A DNA stretch of 64,000 bases from Dehalococcoidia bacterium UBA1328 (GTDB lineage: Bacteria > Chloroflexota > Dehalococcoidia > Lucifugimonadales > Lucifugimonadaceae), in the NCBI GenBank assembly GCA_002306815.1, contig DBTA01000023.1, forward strand, positions 1-64,000. Reading direction: 5' to 3'. The position numbers were made by a program, and so were the translations under genes. Positions 24,539 through 33,163 of this stretch are shown piece by piece. The notes beneath the pieces are model-generated. The model did no database searches and was not told the DNA's origin. It was given only the letters and a program-made list of their open reading frames with translations. Position 1 is the stretch's first letter. Each line of letters starts with the position of its first letter.

Positions 24539-26048
24539 CTGGTTTTTTGGTCTCCAGGGAAGACTGACTCTCGGCTTCGCACTCGTACTCGCGTTATCTA
24601 TTGCAGCCGTGAGCGCTTACTCGGCTTACGCAACTCGCGTTGAAACTGAAAAGTTCGCCAAGGAAATAGAACTTGCCCGCGCTGAACGAGCCGAGCAGTT
24701 GGTACGAGACACTTTTGAAGCCAACCAAAACTGGGATGAAGTTCAATACGCCGTCCAACAGGTCGGCAACCTATTCGGATGGCGAGTTGTTCTTGAGAAC
24801 GAATCGGGTCTAGTTGTAGCCGACTCTCACCAGATTGCCCGTAATGCCCAGGGACTGTTCGAGTCGCTTGCCGACAGATTCCAGAAACCCGCTCGGTTCG
24901 ATAAGCGACCTGTTTTCTTGAACGGTGAACTAATAGGTTACATGCTCGTCGACGAGCGACCGGCGCGTCACGAACGACCGCTATCGATGCAAGACTTCTA
25001 CAACTCCCCTCTTGCCAACTTGCTGAGCGGCGAATCGGGAACAGCTCCACCTCGTCCGACACCAGCACCGTCGCCATCAACCGAAACACTCTTGCAGGAA
25101 GTCCTTGAGTACGTCGATCCTCCACTTACCAACTTGCAATCTTCGTTCCAGCGCTCGCTACTCGTCGCCGGAATCGCGGCCGGGTTCGCCGGATTGCTCA
25201 TAGTGATGATTCTCACGCGCCAGGCACTCACACCAGTACGAATTCTCACGACCGCTGCCAGCAATCTCGGCGCGGGTGATCTAACCCAAAGAGTGCCCGC
25301 CAGCGGAAACGACGAGATAGGCAGACTCGCCAACACGTTCAACACGATGGCAAGTGATCTTGAACAAGCTATTGAACACCGTAGGCAACTCACCGCCGAT
25401 GTCGCACATGAACTCCGAACACCTCTAACGAACATTCAGGGGTACATCGAAGCAATAAAAGATGGCGTGGTCGACGCTGACGAAGAAACGATAGATACGC
25501 TCTACACGCAGACGATTCACCTCTCAAATCTGATCGAAGACCTCAGGATCCTCGCCATCGCCGACGCTGGAGCGTTGTCGCTCAACAAAACTCACGGTTC
25601 GCCCGTGTCAGTAGTAGAAGATGCGGTCGCTCCCTTTTCACAGCGGGCAAGAGAGCGGGAGATCAACCTAGATTTTTCTTTCAGCGGTGCGGAAACCGAG
25701 GTCGATTTCGATGAAACACGTCTCCGGCAAATCGTTTCAAACCTAGTTGAAAATGCCCTAACCCACACTCCAAACAACGGACACATTAGTGTGAGAATGG
25801 TTGGTGATACGCAGGGTATAGATATCCAGGTTTATGACTCCGGATCCGGTATTTCGGAGAGCGATCTTCCACGTATTTTCGACCAGTTCTATCGCACGGA
25901 TCAGAGTCGAACACGCGCAACTGGTGGAGCCGGTTTGGGACTCACCATTGTGAAACGCCTCGTCGAGGCGCACGGCGGAGAAATCTCGGTTGCCAGTCAA
26001 CCCGGGAGCGGGTCGACTTTCAGAGTTTTCCTACCAGCGCGACAGTAA
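24531..26048 (+). CDS. Membrane sensor histidine kinase
   Basis: About 505 residues from the ATG at 24531 (an in-frame ATG at 24510 gives 7 more). Order of parts: first membrane helix (LTLGFALVLALSIAAVSAYSA), an external sensor region of about 170 residues, a Pro/Thr/Ser-rich linker, second membrane helix (LLVAGIAAGFAGLLIVMIL), HAMP domain, HisKA with the phospho-His in VAHELRTPLTNIQGY, and HATPase with N box LVENALTHT, G1 DSGSGI and G2 GGAGLGLTIVKR. It should phosphorylate the response regulator with which it overlaps. Its external domain is not one I recognise; the exported repeat protein upstream may feed it signal (inference). Confidence 0.95.
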   Translation: MLSWFFGLQGRLTLGFALVLALSIAAVSAYSAYATRVETEKFAKEIELARAERAEQLVRDTFEANQNWDEVQYAVQQVGNLFGWRVVLENESGLVVADSHQIARNAQGLFESLADRFQKPARFDKRPVFLNGELIGYMLVDERPARHERPLSMQDFYNSPLANLLSGESGTAPPRPTPAPSPSTETLLQEVLEYVDPPLTNLQSSFQRSLLVAGIAAGFAGLLIVMILTRQALTPVRILTTAASNLGAGDLTQRVPASGNDEIGRLANTFNTMASDLEQAIEHRRQLTADVAHELRTPLTNIQGYIEAIKDGVVDADEETIDTLYTQTIHLSNLIEDLRILAIADAGALSLNKTHGSPVSVVEDAVAPFSQRAREREINLDFSFSGAETEVDFDETRLRQIVSNLVENALTHTPNNGHISVRMVGDTQGIDIQVYDSGSGISESDLPRIFDQFYRTDQSRTRATGGAGLGLTIVKRLVEAHGGEISVASQPGSGSTFRVFLPARQ

Positions 26049-26142
26049 CGGTGATCTTAGGATCATCTAACCTACTGTCCTTCAATTCGAAGAGCCGTCT
26101 TTGCAATTTCATAAGTCTCCTCAGATCCCGCATACATCATCA

Positions 26143-26751
26143 ATGCCCAAACCAATAGAACTAGTGGCTTTCGATCTCGGAAATGTCCTTTGCACGGTCG
26201 ATGAGGTTTCTGCTTCAAAAACTCTCGCAGAACTATCGGACAGACCGTGGCAATCGGTTGAAGAAATCGTGTTCGGACAAGACGCGAAAAACCAGTTCGA
26301 ACGTAACCAGATCACGTTCTCTGAGCACGCTGTTATCGCCCTTGCCAAACTAGGACTCGACATTCCGTTGGAAGACTTCACGGAGCTTTATGACAGCGTT
26401 TTAACTCCGTCAGAGGACATGTTTCCACTTGTCAGTCGTGTCGCGGAACAACACCGCATCGCTCTCGTTTCGAATACGAGCGAACCACACTGGTACTGGG
26501 CCGAGCGGACATTACCCTTCAGCTACAAGTTGAACCCGGTGATCACTTCATTTGGTATTGGAGCAATGAAGCCTGATCCAGCGTTCTATCAAGCGCTATT
26601 GAGGGAATCTGGGGTCGCTGCCGAAAACATCCTCTTCATCGACGATCTGCCCCAGAACATCGACGGTGCAAGAAAAACCGGCATCCACGGGCACCATTTC
26701 GTCGATCGAGAATCCTTGGAAGAGGAACTTCAAGAACTTGGAGTTATCTAG
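26143..26751 (+). CDS. HAD-superfamily hydrolase
   Basis: A 202-residue protein from the ATG at 26143. HAD motifs: nucleophile Asp in VAFDLGNVLC, Ser/Thr in ALVSNTSE, Lys in GAMKPDP and the acidic motif LFIDDLPQNIDGA. The cap is helical, as in subfamily IA. These enzymes hydrolyse phosphate or halide esters; the DLGNVL form is common in phosphatases of the YihX type, but the substrate is not determined. It follows the kinase with a 94-base gap. Confidence 0.87.
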   Translation: MPKPIELVAFDLGNVLCTVDEVSASKTLAELSDRPWQSVEEIVFGQDAKNQFERNQITFSEHAVIALAKLGLDIPLEDFTELYDSVLTPSEDMFPLVSRVAEQHRIALVSNTSEPHWYWAERTLPFSYKLNPVITSFGIGAMKPDPAFYQALLRESGVAAENILFIDDLPQNIDGARKTGIHGHHFVDRESLEEELQELGVI

Positions 26752-26863
26752 ACGGTTCTCCATGGCGAGAGCGATTGCGTCATCTCGTGTGATGTGAGAA
26801 AACGTGTCACAACGCGAGAGATGGTTCGCGTTGAACGTTCTGCGGCTCACAGGAGAAACCTAT

Positions 26864-28129
26864 TTGCAATCCGATCACACTTCCGATTACACACTGGTGC
26901 AAGCCGCTCGAATTTTCGATGGCACTGGATCTGCACCAGAATCGGGTAAAGCGGTTTTACTCCACGGCGGTCATGTCGCGGCAATTGGCTCCGAATCCGA
27001 ACTGCGAGCGCCCGATGGCTCGAGTGTCACGGTAAAAGATTACGGCGAGGCAACGATACTGCCGGGTCTTGTCGACGGCCATACCCACATGATGGCGCCG
27101 GGCGATGGCACTCCCGGCGATGTAACCGGTGCCGAGCAAGACGACATCTTGCTTATGCGAGCGCTCCAAAACGCTCGCACCTTCCTCCATGCCGGAGTAA
27201 CGACCGCTCGAGAGAACGGGGCGAAGAACAAAGTCGGCTTCTCGCTCAAGGATGGGATCAACAAAGGACTGACAGAAGGTCCAGAAATGGTCATTTCCGG
27301 GAGACCAATCACGATTACCGGTGGTCACTTCTGGTACTGCGGTTCAGAAGCAGATGGAATCGATGGCGTCCGGGCGGAAGTCCGCAAACTCGTAAAAGAG
27401 GGTGCCGACTTCATCAAGATCATGGCAACTGGTGGTTCCACATGGTCGTCTAACCGGCTTCTCCCCTCTTACACACTCGAAGAAATGACCGTAATTGTCG
27501 ATGAAGCTCATCGTTTCGGCAGACTCACGGCCGCTCACTGCGCTTCTATGCAAGGCATCCAGAACGCACTCGACGCCGGAGTCGACATGATCATCCACTG
27601 TGTCTTCGAAGACGAAACCGGGATGTACGAGTTCAATGAGTCCCTTGCGGAGCAACTTGCAGCGGCAAACGCGTGGGTAAACCCAACTCTACATGTTGTG
27701 CAGGCAGGTATCGACCACACCGAGCGAATCGGTTACGAACGCGGCTGGCTTACGGAGGATGAACAGGCGAGCATTGATGCCACGAAACGCTCGCTCGAAA
27801 CCCGCAACGAGTCGGTGGGTAAGCTTGTGAAGATGGGTGTTCGAATGATTGCCGGAAGCGACTCGCCATGGGGTGCATATCCACCCGGCGAGTTTGTAAA
27901 AGAGATGATCGCCCTGACCAAAGCCGGTTTATCGAATACCGAAGCGCTGGTGTCAGGCCTGAGTCACGCAGCCGAATCGATCGCAATGGGGGAAAGTGCG
28001 GGCATGCTTGCAACGAACCGTCCCGGTGACCTTCTCGTCGTAGGTGGGAATCCGATAGATGACCTGAACGCCCTTTGGGACATCAAGGATGTATACAAAT
28101 CCGGTGTTCGAGTCGCTCGACCTGTTTAG
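26864..28129 (+). CDS. Amidohydrolase-family metallohydrolase (imidazolonepropionase/prolidase-like)
   Basis: A 421-residue protein from the TTG at 26864, which has AGGAGA directly upstream; a GTG at 26804 is also in frame but lacks a ribosome-binding site. The N-terminal beta part (LVQAARIFDGTG) leads to the metal-binding DGHTHMM, the Lys of FIKIMATGG, AAHCASMQGIQNALD and DMIIHCV (metal His residues), and the SDSPWGAY Asp. This is the amidohydrolase superfamily, binuclear type, in the branch that contains imidazolonepropionase-like and Xaa-Pro dipeptidases. Substrate unknown. Confidence 0.88.
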   Translation: MQSDHTSDYTLVQAARIFDGTGSAPESGKAVLLHGGHVAAIGSESELRAPDGSSVTVKDYGEATILPGLVDGHTHMMAPGDGTPGDVTGAEQDDILLMRALQNARTFLHAGVTTARENGAKNKVGFSLKDGINKGLTEGPEMVISGRPITITGGHFWYCGSEADGIDGVRAEVRKLVKEGADFIKIMATGGSTWSSNRLLPSYTLEEMTVIVDEAHRFGRLTAAHCASMQGIQNALDAGVDMIIHCVFEDETGMYEFNESLAEQLAAANAWVNPTLHVVQAGIDHTERIGYERGWLTEDEQASIDATKRSLETRNESVGKLVKMGVRMIAGSDSPWGAYPPGEFVKEMIALTKAGLSNTEALVSGLSHAAESIAMGESAGMLATNRPGDLLVVGGNPIDDLNALWDIKDVYKSGVRVARPV

Positions 28130-28242
28130 CGGCATTTATTTTTCTTCATCCACTAACAAACACCCGCACGTAATAATTCATCGGTAAACTGGGCCCCGGT
28201 TCAGTTACAAGTTCTCACTAAATCACGGAAAACAATCACAAA

Positions 28243-29232
28243 ATGTCCACCATCGCTTTCCTCGCCAAGCTCACAACCGCGGAACACCAGCGTCGCTTCG
28301 ACCTCTTGAAGCAGCACGCCGGTGGAGGCGTAAAGGTGATAGTGGTCGATCCTACAATCTCACATGGCGAACTGATCGAAGCCCTGAAAGACGCCGATGC
28401 GGCCGTTCCGTGGCTGGCTTCGGTTCCCCTTGAGGTCGCCGAGCACTTGCCCAATCTCAAGTTGGTTCAACTACTCACAGCAGGATTCGACTCAGTAGAT
28501 GTCCTGGGTCTGAGCAAACTCGGCATCGCCACTGCAAACAACGGTGGCTCCAACGCAATATCTGTTTCTGAGCACACTGTGACGCTGATGCTGAGCGTTT
28601 ACCGCCGCATGATGGAAGCATGGTCGAACACAATTGATGGCGAATGGCGTTCAGGAATTGACCAGCTCCCGGTTAGAACCGAAATCAACGGTAAAACAAT
28701 CGGAATCATCGGATTTGGCAACATCGGGCGCCAGGTAGCGCGGCGACTTTCCGGGTTCGACTGCGAAGTGCTCTATCACGATGTTGTCGAACTAATGCCG
28801 GGTCGTGATCGTGAACTAGGAGCGCAGGCGGTTGGTCTCGATCACCTACTCAGAGTGAGTGACATCGTCACCGTTCACGTGCCGCTCAACGGCTCTACAC
28901 GCGGGATGATGGGCGCTCGTGAGTTCAGACTCATGAAGAAATCGGCTATTTTCATCAACACCTGTCGAGGACCAGTTCACAACGAGGCGGATCTAATTGC
29001 AGCATTAGAGAACGGCGAAATTGCCGGGGCGGGTCTCGATGTGCTAGAGCAAGAACCACCCGACCCGAATAACCCGCTCCTGAGCATGCCAACCGCAATA
29101 GTCACACCTCATTGGGCCGGTGGTACTGGAGAAGGTAACGAACGTGCCGTGATATTTGCACTGGCAAACCTGGAACGTGCGGTTGAAGGTCGCAGGATGC
29201 TTTCGGTAGTCGATCCTGAGTCGATTTTTTAG
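28243..29232 (+). CDS. D-isomer-specific 2-hydroxyacid dehydrogenase (NAD-binding)
   Basis: A 329-residue protein. N-terminal substrate domain segments include LVQLLTAGFDSVDV and NNGGSNAISVSEHTV. The Rossmann motif is GIIGFGNIGRQVARRL, followed by DIVTVHVPLNGST and INTCRGPVHNEADL, in which the Arg is the expected catalytic residue. The Glu (GLDVLEQEPPD) and the His (VTPHWAGGTGEG) complete the triad. It reduces 2-keto acids or oxidises D-2-hydroxyacids. It has all catalytic residues, unlike the related gene at 18.4-19.3 kb. It converges on an SDR gene with a 15-base gap. Confidence 0.93.
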   Translation: MSTIAFLAKLTTAEHQRRFDLLKQHAGGGVKVIVVDPTISHGELIEALKDADAAVPWLASVPLEVAEHLPNLKLVQLLTAGFDSVDVLGLSKLGIATANNGGSNAISVSEHTVTLMLSVYRRMMEAWSNTIDGEWRSGIDQLPVRTEINGKTIGIIGFGNIGRQVARRLSGFDCEVLYHDVVELMPGRDRELGAQAVGLDHLLRVSDIVTVHVPLNGSTRGMMGAREFRLMKKSAIFINTCRGPVHNEADLIAALENGEIAGAGLDVLEQEPPDPNNPLLSMPTAIVTPHWAGGTGEGNERAVIFALANLERAVEGRRMLSVVDPESIF

Positions 29233-29247
29233 AACGATCCGCTCGGG

Positions 29248-30021
29248 CTACTGTGCCGTGTAGCCGCCATCGACAGGCAAATTAACGCCGGTAATAAACG
29301 ATGCTTCATCGGAAGCAAGGAAAATCGCGGCGTTGGCGATTTCATGAGGGTTTCCGAGTCGTCCCATCGGGTGCAATGACTTAAGACGCTCATGCATGTC
29401 CGAATCATCGACCAAAGTTTGAACCAGCGGAGTGTACGTAAAGCCAGGGCAAAGTGAGTTCACGCGAATGCCCTCTTTTGCCAGCGCAACTCCCATGTCG
29501 CGTGTCATTTGAACGACACCGCCCTTAGTGTGCGGATATGGGTTGAACCCGTCGCTAATGCCCTGTGCATAGCCCACAAGTCCAATTATCGAAGCCAAGT
29601 TGACGATTGAACCAGAGCCTTGCTTACGCATCTGATCAACGGCGAACTTCGACATCAACATCGTTCCCTTCAAGTTGATGCTCACTACGAAGTCCCATGT
29701 CTTCTCAAAATCCCACTCTTTCGGGGCGTAACGTGGTGTCACTCCCGCGCTGTTCACCAGCACGTTGAGTCCGCCCAGCTTCTCGACCGTTTCAACTACG
29801 AGACGTTCGCAGTCTTCGCGATTGGATACGTCTCCCGAAAGAGCAATAGCATCTCCACCGCTAGAAACGACCGAATCAGCGACTCTTTGCGCGACATCGT
29901 CTTTGATGTCGGAGACAGCCACCCTCGCCCCTTCGCTTGCAAACAAATGTGCCATGGCATCACCCAACCCTGAGCCACCACCTGTAATGTGAGCGATCTT
30001 GCCTTCGAGCCTACCCACCAT
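29248..30021 (-). CDS. SDR family oxidoreductase
   Basis: A 257-residue protein from the ATG at 30021, preceded by AGGAGA. Classical SDR motifs: ITGGGSGLGDAMAH, LVNSAGVTPR, the catalytic Ser in NLASIIGL, YPHTKGG as the catalytic Tyr-Lys pair and VNSLCPGFTYTP. It keeps the catalytic residues. The function is probably a sugar or hydroxyacid dehydrogenase; no substrate can be given. Confidence 0.92.
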   Translation of the reverse strand: MVGRLEGKIAHITGGGSGLGDAMAHLFASEGARVAVSDIKDDVAQRVADSVVSSGGDAIALSGDVSNREDCERLVVETVEKLGGLNVLVNSAGVTPRYAPKEWDFEKTWDFVVSINLKGTMLMSKFAVDQMRKQGSGSIVNLASIIGLVGYAQGISDGFNPYPHTKGGVVQMTRDMGVALAKEGIRVNSLCPGFTYTPLVQTLVDDSDMHERLKSLHPMGRLGNPHEIANAAIFLASDEASFITGVNLPVDGGYTAQ

Positions 30022-30163
30022 TTGAAATCTCCTATCACCCGAATTCAATTGAACGAAATCTCTGAATTGATTCCAACCCGGGTCGAAAATACTGAATCTG
30101 GCGCCGATTCTAATTCGAGTTTTTAGTGCCGTGGCGATCTTCGAGCCGTAATATTGGCTCTAT

Positions 30164-30826
30164 ATGGCTTCTGGATCCAAAAAACGCCGCAACCCACGTC
30201 AGCGCAGTTCGACATCGCGCCACACCTCAGAGTCGCAGTCGAAAGCCGACCGTAAGGTGAACGAAAAGAAAAAACCGGTCAAACCCGACGGACCAACGAT
30301 TTACCCGATGGTTTTCGCCGGTCCAATGCGCCGCCTCTATGCTTTCACGATTGACCTTGGTCTTATCATGATGGTGATCTACAGTGTCGCCCCGATTGCC
30401 GGAGGCAAACTGTTCAATGAAGGCGCGGCACCGCAGGATATTTTCTTCTTCCTCGGGTACTTCATAGTTCCAACCATCATTTGGGGTCGCACTCCCGGCA
30501 AATGGGTCGCCGGCATCGTCGTTGTCGATTCTGACGGTCGAACGCCCGGTCCGGCGGCTATACCCAGAGAGATGATCGGCAAGCTAGTCTCGTATTTGGC
30601 ATTTGGTATCGGAATTCTCTGGCTCATCCTCGACCCAAAACGACAGGGCTGGCACGACAAGATCGCCGGTACTTACGTTGTAGACAACCCGTATTCTGGA
30701 GGACCTCAATTCCTCAAAGATTTCCTTAAACTGGGTGAGAAGAAAGCCGACGAGACCGATACTTCAGACACTAAGTCTGACCCAGACGAAGACTCCTCAA
30801 CGCCGGAAGAATCCGTAAGTAAATAG
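30164..30826 (+). CDS. RDD family membrane protein
   Basis: A 220-residue protein: a Lys/Arg/Ser-rich N-terminal 45 residues, then the RDD domain with MRRLYAFTIDLGLIMMV, the GYFIVPTIIWGRTPGKW segment and LILDPKRQGWHDKIAGTYVV, and an acidic C-terminal tail. Two to three membrane helices are present. RDD proteins are often implicated in transport or protein localisation; no specific role can be read here. The aminotransferase starts 49 bases downstream on the same strand. Confidence 0.88.
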   Translation: MASGSKKRRNPRQRSSTSRHTSESQSKADRKVNEKKKPVKPDGPTIYPMVFAGPMRRLYAFTIDLGLIMMVIYSVAPIAGGKLFNEGAAPQDIFFFLGYFIVPTIIWGRTPGKWVAGIVVVDSDGRTPGPAAIPREMIGKLVSYLAFGIGILWLILDPKRQGWHDKIAGTYVVDNPYSGGPQFLKDFLKLGEKKADETDTSDTKSDPDEDSSTPEESVSK

Positions 30827-30875
30827 CAGTTAATCAGTTCAAGTTTGTAAGCGAATAAACAAGAAGGAAGCCAGT

Positions 30876-32060
30876 ATGGCGATCTCTCGAAAAGTTCGAG
30901 AACAGATGAATAACAGTTCGTGGATTAGACGCATGTTCGAAGAGGGAATCGAACTACGAAAGATCCACGGACCCGAAAACGTATTCGATCTCTCATTGGG
31001 TAACCCGCTTCTTGAACCACCTGCTGAGTTCAAAGATCAGCTCATTCGACTGGCAAACGAGAACACACCTGGCACTCACCGCTACATGCCGAACGGCGGA
31101 TTCCCTGAAGTCAGGGCGCAAGTGGCGGAGGTTTTAGCCGAAGAATCGGGAACTCCGTTTACAGACGCGGAGATTCTCATGACAGTAGGTGCCGCCGGAG
31201 CACTCAACACCATCCTCCGGTCGATTCTAGACCAGGATGACGAGGTTGTACTGATCGCTCCGTTTTTTGCTGAGTATGTTTTCTACGTCGAACACCAGAC
31301 CGGTGTCGCCAAGCACGCGGGCTGCGACGAAAACTGGCTTCCCGACATAGCTTCACTGGAAGCTGCTATTGGCCAGCATACACGGGCGGTCATCATCAAC
31401 TCACCGAACAACCCGACTGGCGTGATCTACCCGGAGTCATCAATAGCTGCGGTGTCAGAGGTGATACAGAGGGCGGAAGAAAAATACGGCAGTGAGATTT
31501 ACCTGATCTCCGACGAGCCTTACCGCAAGCTGATCTACACAGAGGCCCCGTACCCGTTCATATTCAAACACCACCCACGATCTATCGTTGCAACTTCTCA
31601 CTCCAAAGATCTCGGACTTGCGGGTGAACGGATCGGCTACATCGCCGTAAATCCCGCCGATACCGGCAAGGTCGATCTCCTAGATGCACTGAACTTTTCG
31701 CTTCGAACGCTAGGATTCGTTAACGCCCCTGCTCTGATGCAAAGAGTGGTCTCAAGCATTCAACGAGCAACAGTCGATATTGGCATTTACCGCGCCAAAC
31801 GTGACCTGCTTTTCGGGTCACTGAAAAAGATCGGTTACGACTGCGTCGAACCTGATGGCGCGTTTTACGTCTTCCCGAAAACTCCGATTCCTGATGACGA
31901 GGAGTTCGTAGCGCAACTACAAAAAGAGCTCGTACTGGTGGTTCCCGGAATTGGCTTTGGGACTCCCGGATTCTTCCGAGCTTCCTACTGTGTCGACGAC
32001 TGGGTAATAGAAGGCGCTATTCACGGTCTGGAAGAAGCGTTCAAGCAAGCTAACAGCTAA
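30876..32060 (+). CDS. Class I/II pyridoxal-phosphate aminotransferase (aspartate-aminotransferase-like)
   Basis: A 394-residue fold-type-I enzyme. The ATG has AGAAGGAAG upstream. Signatures: the start LSLGNPL, INSPNNPTGVIYP, SDEPYRKLIY and TSHSKDLGLAGERIGYI, in which the Lys forms the PLP Schiff base. The Arg near the end of VPGIGFGTPGFFRASYC probably binds the substrate carboxylate. Amino-group donor is unknown; it is an aminotransferase of the AspC/alanine type. It converges on the threonine-synthase-like gene, with a 3-base gap. Confidence 0.93.
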   Translation: MAISRKVREQMNNSSWIRRMFEEGIELRKIHGPENVFDLSLGNPLLEPPAEFKDQLIRLANENTPGTHRYMPNGGFPEVRAQVAEVLAEESGTPFTDAEILMTVGAAGALNTILRSILDQDDEVVLIAPFFAEYVFYVEHQTGVAKHAGCDENWLPDIASLEAAIGQHTRAVIINSPNNPTGVIYPESSIAAVSEVIQRAEEKYGSEIYLISDEPYRKLIYTEAPYPFIFKHHPRSIVATSHSKDLGLAGERIGYIAVNPADTGKVDLLDALNFSLRTLGFVNAPALMQRVVSSIQRATVDIGIYRAKRDLLFGSLKKIGYDCVEPDGAFYVFPKTPIPDDEEFVAQLQKELVLVVPGIGFGTPGFFRASYCVDDWVIEGAIHGLEEAFKQANS

Positions 32061-32063
32061 GCA

Positions 32064-33161
32064 TCAGCGGCTCAGGGGTTCCTTAAGCCCACTTCCGGTA
32101 ATCGGCACGCAAACGTTTGATCCTGACTCAATAACTCCCGATTCGATCAACTGAGTCAGTCCTGCGAACGCCCCCGCCGAGGTCATTTCAGCGAAAATCC
32201 CTTCTGAAGATGCGAGTCTGGATTGCCATTCGGTTAGCGATTCCTCTGTAACAGTGATTCCAGTTCCGCTCGTGGATTGAATCGCTTCCACCATTTCAGC
32301 TAGTCGGGGTGGTTTCGAAACGGCAATTCCTGAAGCGTTTGTCGGTTGAACGTCGTCCTGAGACCAATCTTCGTCGTTCAGTGCCGCCACAACGGGTCTT
32401 ACGCCGTGTGCTTGCACGCCGTGGAATCTCGGGATTCGCTCGATCACTCCCGCTTCTTTCAGTTCCTGGTAACCGCGAACCATTCCGATAAGCAACGATC
32501 CGTTCCCGACTGGCAAGACAACGTCGTCTATCCCGTCATCAAGAAGCTCGACGATTTCGTAGCTAGCTGCCTTCATCCCTTCTGAGAAGTACGGACTCAG
32601 GTTATGCGACATGTAGACAGAACCATGATCAGCAACGTATTGCTCTGCAGCGTCGGTAGCCACTTGTCTGGCGCCTTCGATCTTGTGCAAGGTCGCTCCG
32701 AAAATCTGTATTTGATCTGACTTTCCACTCGCAGCACTGGCGGGAGCGAAAACGTGGGCTTTCAGTCCTACGGTGGCAGCATAGGCTGATAGCGAAGCGC
32801 CTGCGTTTCCTGAAGAGTCCTCTACAAACTCGTAAACACCGAGATCACGCCCCATAGTGGTAAGAATCGCTGAGCCCCGGTCCTTGAACGATCCCGTGGG
32901 AGCCATGAACTCGAGTTTCGCCCACAAAGATCCGAGACCGAGTTCTTCACAGGTTTGTTCGAGGAACACCAGTGGTGTATCACCTTCACCCAGCGAGTTT
33001 GCGGTCTCAAAATCAGTAAACGGCAACCGGGGTTGCTCTCCACTGGGTGGATCATCGTATTGAACGGCGAAAAGCCCCCCACAATGCGAGCAGTACAAAT
33101 CGGCGACAGACGGTTCCTGGGTTTCAGAGCAATCGAGACAACGAAGTTGGTGATTAGACAC
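32064..33161 (-). CDS. Threonine synthase-like PLP-dependent enzyme
   Basis: A 365-residue protein from a GTG two bases after the gamma-glutamyltransferase stop. The N-terminus has a zinc-ribbon-like CLDC ... YCSHCGG, typical of class II threonine synthases. The PLP Lys is in TGSFKDRGSA, followed by VEDSSGNAGASL and the phosphate-binding loop LPVGNGSLL. Threonine synthases convert O-phosphohomoserine to threonine; related enzymes act on other amino acids. Coupling to GGT in one transcript suggests peptide or amino-acid use (inference). Confidence 0.9.
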   Translation of the reverse strand: MSNHQLRCLDCSETQEPSVADLYCSHCGGLFAVQYDDPPSGEQPRLPFTDFETANSLGEGDTPLVFLEQTCEELGLGSLWAKLEFMAPTGSFKDRGSAILTTMGRDLGVYEFVEDSSGNAGASLSAYAATVGLKAHVFAPASAASGKSDQIQIFGATLHKIEGARQVATDAAEQYVADHGSVYMSHNLSPYFSEGMKAASYEIVELLDDGIDDVVLPVGNGSLLIGMVRGYQELKEAGVIERIPRFHGVQAHGVRPVVAALNDEDWSQDDVQPTNASGIAVSKPPRLAEMVEAIQSTSGTGITVTEESLTEWQSRLASSEGIFAEMTSAGAFAGLTQLIESGVIESGSNVCVPITGSGLKEPLSR

Positions 33162-33163
33162 GA

